Origin: an uncultured Lachnospiraceae bacterium
Lineage (GTDB): Bacteria > Bacillota > Clostridia > Lachnospirales > Lachnospiraceae
DNA length: 9,777 nucleotides
Direction of reading: 5' to 3'
Assembly (NCBI GenBank): GCA_905233835.1
Contig: CAJOGB010000029.1
Location: 1 to 9,777 of the forward strand
Shown here: positions 6,346-9,777 of the stretch, piece by piece
Position numbering within the stretch: position 1 is the first letter of the stretch
How the letters are laid out: every line of letters starts with the position of its first letter
Made by a program: the position numbers and the translations under genes
Notes under the pieces: model-generated
Told to the model about the DNA's origin: nothing
Database searches by the model: none
What the model saw: the letters and a program-made list of their open reading frames with translations, nothing else

Positions 6346-7225
6346 CCATGATTTCCATGGCTTTCTGCATATTCTTAACGGTTACGGTCTCTGTGGCACC
6401 GCCGAATTCTCCGTCAAGAGTCCAAGGCACTTCTTCATTACAGGTAAACTTTATCTCTTTGGTACGGAAGGAATAAACAAGTTCCGTATCCTTGGATAAT
6501 CCGGTTAAAAAGGCCAGGATCTCGTTTAGTTCAATGGGGTTCTTCGGTGTCTTAATCAAAGTCACCTCAAAAAGACCGTCGTTTAATTCGATATTTCCCG
6601 GAATAATTCCCTTAAATCCCCCTACGGACATGGTGTTTGTCACCATACCGTAAATAAATTCATCGTAAAAAATATTTCCGTCATGCTCCACCATCATACG
6701 AAATGAAGGAATATCCCAAAGCTGTTTCATTCCCTCCAAAATATATGCGGCATGTCCCAGCATGTTTTTTAAATTCTGATCCGTGGCATAGGATACTTCC
6801 GTAAACAGACCGAAGGCGGCCACATACACGAAATAATCGTATCCGAATTTTCCCACGTCACACAAAAAAGAATGCTCACCACCGGCAATACGCGCGGCAT
6901 TAAGCATTTCTTTGTCTATACCCAAAGAACTGCCGAAATCATTGGTGCTTCCCGCCGGTATATAACCGATGGGAAGATGGTGGCCGGACTGCATTACACC
7001 GGTAACCACTTCATCCAATGTACCATCACCGCCGGAGCACACAATACGATCAAAGTTTTCTGCTTCCAAGCGACATTTTTCCACGGCATCCCCTTGGGAC
7101 TGTGTCGGATAAATTGTAATTTCAAACCCTTCCTTAATCAGGACATCCATGATATCGGACAAGTGCTGCTTAATTAGTCCCTTTCCGGAATGCGGGTTAT
7201 AAATAAAAAGAAGTTTTTTATTCAT
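6338..7225 (-). CDS. Diacylglycerol/lipid kinase family protein (YegS/DgkB/BmrU type)
   Basis: The 295-residue product has the DAGK catalytic fold. An N-terminal NPHSGKG is at 10-16. The nucleotide-binding GGDGT is at 65-69 within CSGGDGTLDEVV. PAGSTNDFG is at 90-98, the domain-2 motif GGFKGIIPG at 202-210, and NDGLFEV at 215-221. D271 in TLDGEFG corresponds to the catalytic base of soluble Gram-positive DgkB. Members phosphorylate diacylglycerol to phosphatidic acid, or related lipids, at the membrane surface without transmembrane segments, and none are seen here. Whether this is the true DgkB that recycles diacylglycerol or a paralogue with another lipid substrate cannot be told from sequence. 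It is the last gene of the murB-rapZ-whiA-HPr cluster, 7 bases after the HPr-like stop, with only a weak AAGAAG Shine-Dalgarno. Translational coupling is therefore likely. No terminator follows before the fba promoter. Confidence 0.9.
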   Translation of the reverse strand: MNKKLLFIYNPHSGKGLIKQHLSDIMDVLIKEGFEITIYPTQSQGDAVEKCRLEAENFDRIVCSGGDGTLDEVVTGVMQSGHHLPIGYIPAGSTNDFGSSLGIDKEMLNAARIAGGEHSFLCDVGKFGYDYFVYVAAFGLFTEVSYATDQNLKNMLGHAAYILEGMKQLWDIPSFRMMVEHDGNIFYDEFIYGMVTNTMSVGGFKGIIPGNIELNDGLFEVTLIKTPKNPIELNEILAFLTGLSKDTELVYSFRTKEIKFTCNEEVPWTLDGEFGGATETVTVKNMQKAMEIMVE

Positions 7226-7232
7226 ATGCTTC

Positions 7233-7481
7233 TTACTTTGTCAGAAATTTCTCCATAGCTGTAATTGCTTTTGCTTCATCATCACCCTCTGCATCGATGG
7301 TCACGGTGCTTCCGGTAGATAACACAAGGCTCATCATACCCATGATGCTCTTTGCGTTTACACGTTTTGTATCCATCTCAAAATAGACACGGCTTTCAAA
7401 CTGATTTGCCAATTGAACGAGGTGTGCAATTGGGGTTGCCTCCATGGCTGAGTCCATCTGAATGACAACATCTTTCTTCAT
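7233..7481 (-). CDS. HPr-family protein, Crh-like (lacks the phosphorylatable histidine)
   Basis: The 82-residue product has the HPr fold length and the family's second signature RVNAKSIMGMMSL (40-52), with S45 equivalent to regulatory Ser46. In the first signature, where HPr reads GLHARPA, this protein reads MEATPI (13-18). E14 thus replaces the catalytic His15 and T16 the conserved Arg17. The E14-to-S45 distance (31) equals His15-to-Ser46, so the alignment needs no gap. PTS phosphotransfer through His should be impossible. Phosphorylation of Ser by HPr kinase, and CcpA-type or other signalling as in Bacillus Crh (which has Gln15), remains possible by inference. It follows whiA, exactly as crh follows whiA (yvcL) in Bacillus. 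GGAGGA (7493 to 7488) 6 bases upstream supports the start. Calling it ptsH would be misleading. Confidence 0.88.
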   Translation of the reverse strand: MKKDVVIQMDSAMEATPIAHLVQLANQFESRVYFEMDTKRVNAKSIMGMMSLVLSTGSTVTIDAEGDDEAKAITAMEKFLTK

Positions 7482-7487
7482 GATTCT

Positions 7488-7493
7488 TCCTCC
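7488..7493 (-). promoter_or_regulatory. Ribosome binding site of the HPr-like gene
   Basis: GGAGGA lies 6 bases before the ATG at 7481, inside the 17-base gap after whiA. It is a strong site in a junction otherwise too short for a promoter. Confidence 0.7.
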
Positions 7494-7498
7494 AACTT

Positions 7499-8359
7499 TT
7501 ACGTGCGAATTGAATTTGCGATTTCCCCAATACGACGCAATCGGTGATTCACTCCGGACTTGCCCACAGGCGGATCCAAAAGGTTCCCCAAATCCTTTAG
7601 TCCCATATCCGGATGAGTCTTTCGAAGTACTGCAATCTCCTGTAAATTCGGTGGCAGAGACTTTAACCCTCGTGTCTCTTCTATCAAGCGAATATCTTCA
7701 AGTTGGCGCACCGAAGCCGATACGATTTTCCCTATGTTCGCCGTCTCGCAGTTTACTTGACGGTTAATGGAATTTCGCATCTCTTTCTCAATGCGAATGT
7801 TTTCAAAATTCAAGTAAGCAACGTTTGCCCCCATGAGCCCAATGAGTTCCTCAATCTGGTTTGACTCTTTCAAGTACACAACCCATTGATTCTTTCGCTG
7901 CACAATCTTTGCATCCATTTCAAAAAAGCAGATAAGTCCCTGCAGCTGCTTCGCCGCAAAAGAAGTATCACATACAATTTCCAAATGGTATCCCTTCATG
8001 GGATCGCTGACGGATCCGGATGCCAAAAAAGCACCTCGAATAAATGCCCGCTTACAGCAAGACTGTTGGGTGATAAGCCCCTCTGACAAGAGTTCGTCTT
8101 CCCTCATTTTTAAGACGTCAAATAACTCCTTTGTCTCAGACTTTTTCAGGGTATCGTCACACCCACTTATAGTAATCGTTTTATTTAATAAAGTAAAGAA
8201 CTTTCTTCTTAGGTCATCATTTTCGGTATATATGGAAAACTTCCCGTCATTTGCCCTACCAACCATTGTGACAATTGCCGCCATTTCCGCGATCTGACAA
8301 TGTCTGGCCTTGGGAAATTCGGGAAACAATTCCTTCTTCACATCCTGAGAAAAAGACAT
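7499..8359 (-). CDS. whiA: DNA-binding regulator WhiA
   Basis: The 286-residue product is a WhiA protein: an N-terminal domain related to LAGLIDADG homing endonucleases, joined to a C-terminal helix-turn-helix. The start SFSQDVKKEL (2-11) is the family's usual N-terminus. KRAFIRGAFLASGSVSDP (103-120) corresponds to the degenerate LAGLIDADG helix and lacks the catalytic acidic pattern. NRQVNCETANIGKIV (199-213) is the conserved linker. SLPPNLQEIAVLR (234-246) through KSGVNHRLRRI (267-277) is the helix-turn-helix. WhiA controls sporulation-linked division genes in Streptomyces and affects division and chromosome segregation in Bacillus. Its targets here are unknown. It is slightly shorter than the common 310-330. 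It starts at the base directly after the rapZ stop, with GAGAGG (8372 to 8367) inside the end of rapZ, so the two are translationally linked. Confidence 0.95.
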   Translation of the reverse strand: MSFSQDVKKELFPEFPKARHCQIAEMAAIVTMVGRANDGKFSIYTENDDLRRKFFTLLNKTITISGCDDTLKKSETKELFDVLKMREDELLSEGLITQQSCCKRAFIRGAFLASGSVSDPMKGYHLEIVCDTSFAAKQLQGLICFFEMDAKIVQRKNQWVVYLKESNQIEELIGLMGANVAYLNFENIRIEKEMRNSINRQVNCETANIGKIVSASVRQLEDIRLIEETRGLKSLPPNLQEIAVLRKTHPDMGLKDLGNLLDPPVGKSGVNHRLRRIGEIANSIRT

Positions 8360-9238
8360 TTATTTTCCTCTCTTTCGGTCCTTATCGATGTCTCTGTGTT
8401 CGATACGAAGTCCAACACCCTCGTCCGTACCGGAAAGTTTTTCAAAGATCTTATTTGCCACGGTAACGGAACGATGTTTTCCGCCGGTACATCCCACAGC
8501 AATCACCAGCTGAGTTTTTCCTTCCTCGATATAGCGAGGAATCAAAAAGGCGATTAAGTCGTTTAACTTTTTTAAAAACTCTTCGGCATCCCTATTGTTT
8601 AAAACATAATTTTGAATGGGTGCATCATTTCCCGTCATAGAGCGAAGATCCTTTTCATAGTATGGATTCGGCAAGAATCGAACGTCAAACACCAAGTCCG
8701 CATCCTGAGGAATACCATACTTATATCCGAAGGACATCACCGTTACGAATAGATTTTGAAACTTCTCGTTTCCCAAAAAAATCTTTCGAAGTTCACTCTT
8801 TAGATCCTTGGTCAAAAGATGAGTGGTATCCAAAACATAGTCGGCACGCTCTTTTAAAAATGCCATGTAACCCCGTTCCATGTGAATACCTTCGTAGAGG
8901 CTCTCAGCTCTGGCCAAAGGATGATTTCGTCTGGTCTCCTTATATCTGGCAATTAAAACGTCGTCGTCCGCTTCCAAGAAAACAATGGTCACTTCTTTTC
9001 CGTCTTTTGCCAAATCGTTTAAAGTCTCTTCAATGGTGGCGATTGCTTCTCCGGATCGGATATCGATACCCACCGCCACTTTGTCCGATTCCTTTTCGTT
9101 TTTCCAAGCAAGTTCCGCAAAACTTTTTAGAAGCGGCACCGGAAGATTGTCCACACAGTTATAGCCCATATCTTCCAAACATTTAAATGCCGTATGTTTT
9201 CCCGCTCCGGACATTCCGGTTAAAAGTATTAGTTTCAT
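8360..9238 (-). CDS. rapZ: RapZ (YvcJ) nucleotide-binding regulator
   Basis: The 292-residue protein has the two RapZ domains. The N-terminal P-loop domain has GMSGAGKHT at 8-16 and a Walker B-like VGIDIRS at 56-62. The C-terminal domain has SFGYKYG (169-175), DVRFLPNPYY (185-194) and GCTGGKHRSV (249-258), the conserved ligand-binding motif. In E. coli RapZ binds small RNAs and glucosamine-6-phosphate to adjust GlmS. In Bacillus YvcJ binds and hydrolyses nucleotides and affects competence. The role in Clostridia is less clear, but linkage to murB fits control of amino-sugar flow into the cell wall. The P-loop residue after Lys14 is His15 where Ser or Thr is normal, though Thr16 follows. The ATG overlaps the murB stop by 4 bases (ATGA), with AGGTAGG upstream in murB. 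Confidence 0.95.
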   Translation of the reverse strand: MKLILLTGMSGAGKHTAFKCLEDMGYNCVDNLPVPLLKSFAELAWKNEKESDKVAVGIDIRSGEAIATIEETLNDLAKDGKEVTIVFLEADDDVLIARYKETRRNHPLARAESLYEGIHMERGYMAFLKERADYVLDTTHLLTKDLKSELRKIFLGNEKFQNLFVTVMSFGYKYGIPQDADLVFDVRFLPNPYYEKDLRSMTGNDAPIQNYVLNNRDAEEFLKKLNDLIAFLIPRYIEEGKTQLVIAVGCTGGKHRSVTVANKIFEKLSGTDEGVGLRIEHRDIDKDRKRGK

Positions 9239-9777
9239 TCAAACCTACCTATCATACGAACTTCGGGTTCTAATGTAACACCAAACTGCTCTTTTACCTT
9301 TTTTTGCACATCCAAAATCAAATGATATACATCTGCTGCCGTTGCATCCCCGGTATTTACCACAAATCCGCAATGCTTTTCACTGACCTGGGCACCGCCC
9401 ACTTTATAGCCTCTTAGTCCGGCGTCCTCAATTAACTTTCCGGCAAAATATCCCTGTGGGCGTTTAAAAGTACTTCCCGCACTTGGGAAATTTAAGGGCT
9501 GCTTTTCAATGCGTTTTGCATTTAATTCTTTTACCGCGGAAGTGATTTCATCCGCATCCCCCGGTGTAAGACAAAGGGTTACGGATAAGACAATCATCTC
9601 TTTTTCCTGCACCGCGCTGTGGCGATAAGAAAACTTCATGTCCTCGCAAGAATAAACCTTTACTTCTCCGTCCTCCAAAACCTCGACGCTTTCCACCACA
9701 TCCTTCATCTCTCCGCCGTAGGCACCGGCATTCATGGCGATGGCTCCGCCCAGGGTTCCCGGTATCCCGCAGGCAAA
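9235..9777 (-). CDS. murB: UDP-N-acetylenolpyruvoylglucosamine reductase MurB, C-terminal part
   Basis: Partial gene: the 5' end lies beyond the right edge, and 180 codons plus the stop are visible. MurB is the FAD enzyme that reduces UDP-GlcNAc-enolpyruvate to UDP-MurNAc with NADPH in peptidoglycan precursor synthesis. The visible part starts FACGIPGTLGGAIA and continues MNAGAYGGE, a classic FAD-binding stretch. It then has AGSTFKRP, whose Ser is the proton donor position and whose pattern is that of type IIb MurB, then GGAQVSEKHCGFVVN and a C-terminal LEPEVRMIG with the catalytic Glu. The apparent ATG at 9735 is internal: the reading frame is open and conserved right to the edge. The stop overlaps the rapZ start by 4 bases, so murB is upstream in the same transcript. 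Confidence 0.96.
   Translation of the reverse strand, partial: FACGIPGTLGGAIAMNAGAYGGEMKDVVESVEVLEDGEVKVYSCEDMKFSYRHSAVQEKEMIVLSVTLCLTPGDADEITSAVKELNAKRIEKQPLNFPSAGSTFKRPQGYFAGKLIEDAGLRGYKVGGAQVSEKHCGFVVNTGDATAADVYHLILDVQKKVKEQFGVTLEPEVRMIGRFE

Noticed and set aside
8000..8050. Active homing endonuclease in whiA
   Set aside because: The LAGLIDADG-like helix lacks the catalytic acidic pattern, and the whole protein matches the WhiA regulator with its C-terminal helix-turn-helix.
8662..9186. 174-codon plus-strand ORF opposite rapZ
   Set aside because: Antisense to the conserved rapZ frame, no convincing Shine-Dalgarno, and Arg/Pro/Ser-rich translation typical of a shadow frame.
9733..9735. 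ATG at 9735 as the murB start
   Set aside because: The frame continues upstream as GIPGTLGGAIA, part of the conserved FAD-binding region, so the ATG is internal and the gene is cut by the window edge.

Overview
This window (about 43% GC by eye, A/T-rich spacers, AGGAGG-type ribosome binding sites) looks like chromosome of a Gram-positive anaerobe of the Clostridia, most likely a Lachnospiraceae member. The basis is the run murB-rapZ-whiA-HPr-like, a class III glutamine synthetase, a class IIb fructose-bisphosphate aldolase and the protein sequences themselves. The genus cannot be fixed from this sequence. Coding density is very high and no gene-free stretch exceeds about 90 bases. I see no mobile element, CRISPR array, tRNA, rRNA or phage gene.

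Left part (1-3145): the 5' end of an alanyl-tRNA editing (AlaX/DHHA1-type) gene runs off the left edge on the minus strand. It diverges from a plus-strand pair: a seven-helix membrane protein with a degenerate GGDEF domain and an intact EAL domain (a predicted c-di-GMP phosphodiesterase), and a membrane-anchored alpha/beta hydrolase 18 bases behind it. The two divergent units appear to share one palindromic -10 element.

Middle (3146-6254): a strong two-way terminator separates the plus-strand pair from the minus-strand genes. These are glnN (type III glutamine synthetase, GTG start) and, upstream of it, fba (class II aldolase). An intrinsic terminator lies in the 83-base fba-glnN gap, so fba transcription probably ends there, or is attenuated before glnN. 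A near-consensus promoter for fba overlaps the last codons of the preceding gene.

Right part (6338-9777): a tight minus-strand operon in the order murB (partial at the right edge), rapZ, whiA, an HPr/Crh-like protein and a YegS/DgkB-type lipid kinase. Junctions are 4-base overlapping, 0-base, 17-base and 7-base. It combines cell-wall precursor synthesis (MurB), a UDP-sugar/RNA-linked regulator (RapZ), a sporulation/division regulator (WhiA), a carbon-signalling protein and lipid phosphorylation.

Most of the window is ordinary core genome and I did not find a wholly new system. The points most worth checking are: the HPr-like protein has Glu where the phosphorylated His should be but keeps the Ser46 site; RapZ carries His in place of Ser/Thr in its P-loop; yvcK/glmR is absent between rapZ and whiA; and the promoter and terminator architecture around the divergent pair and the fba-glnN gap is unusual.
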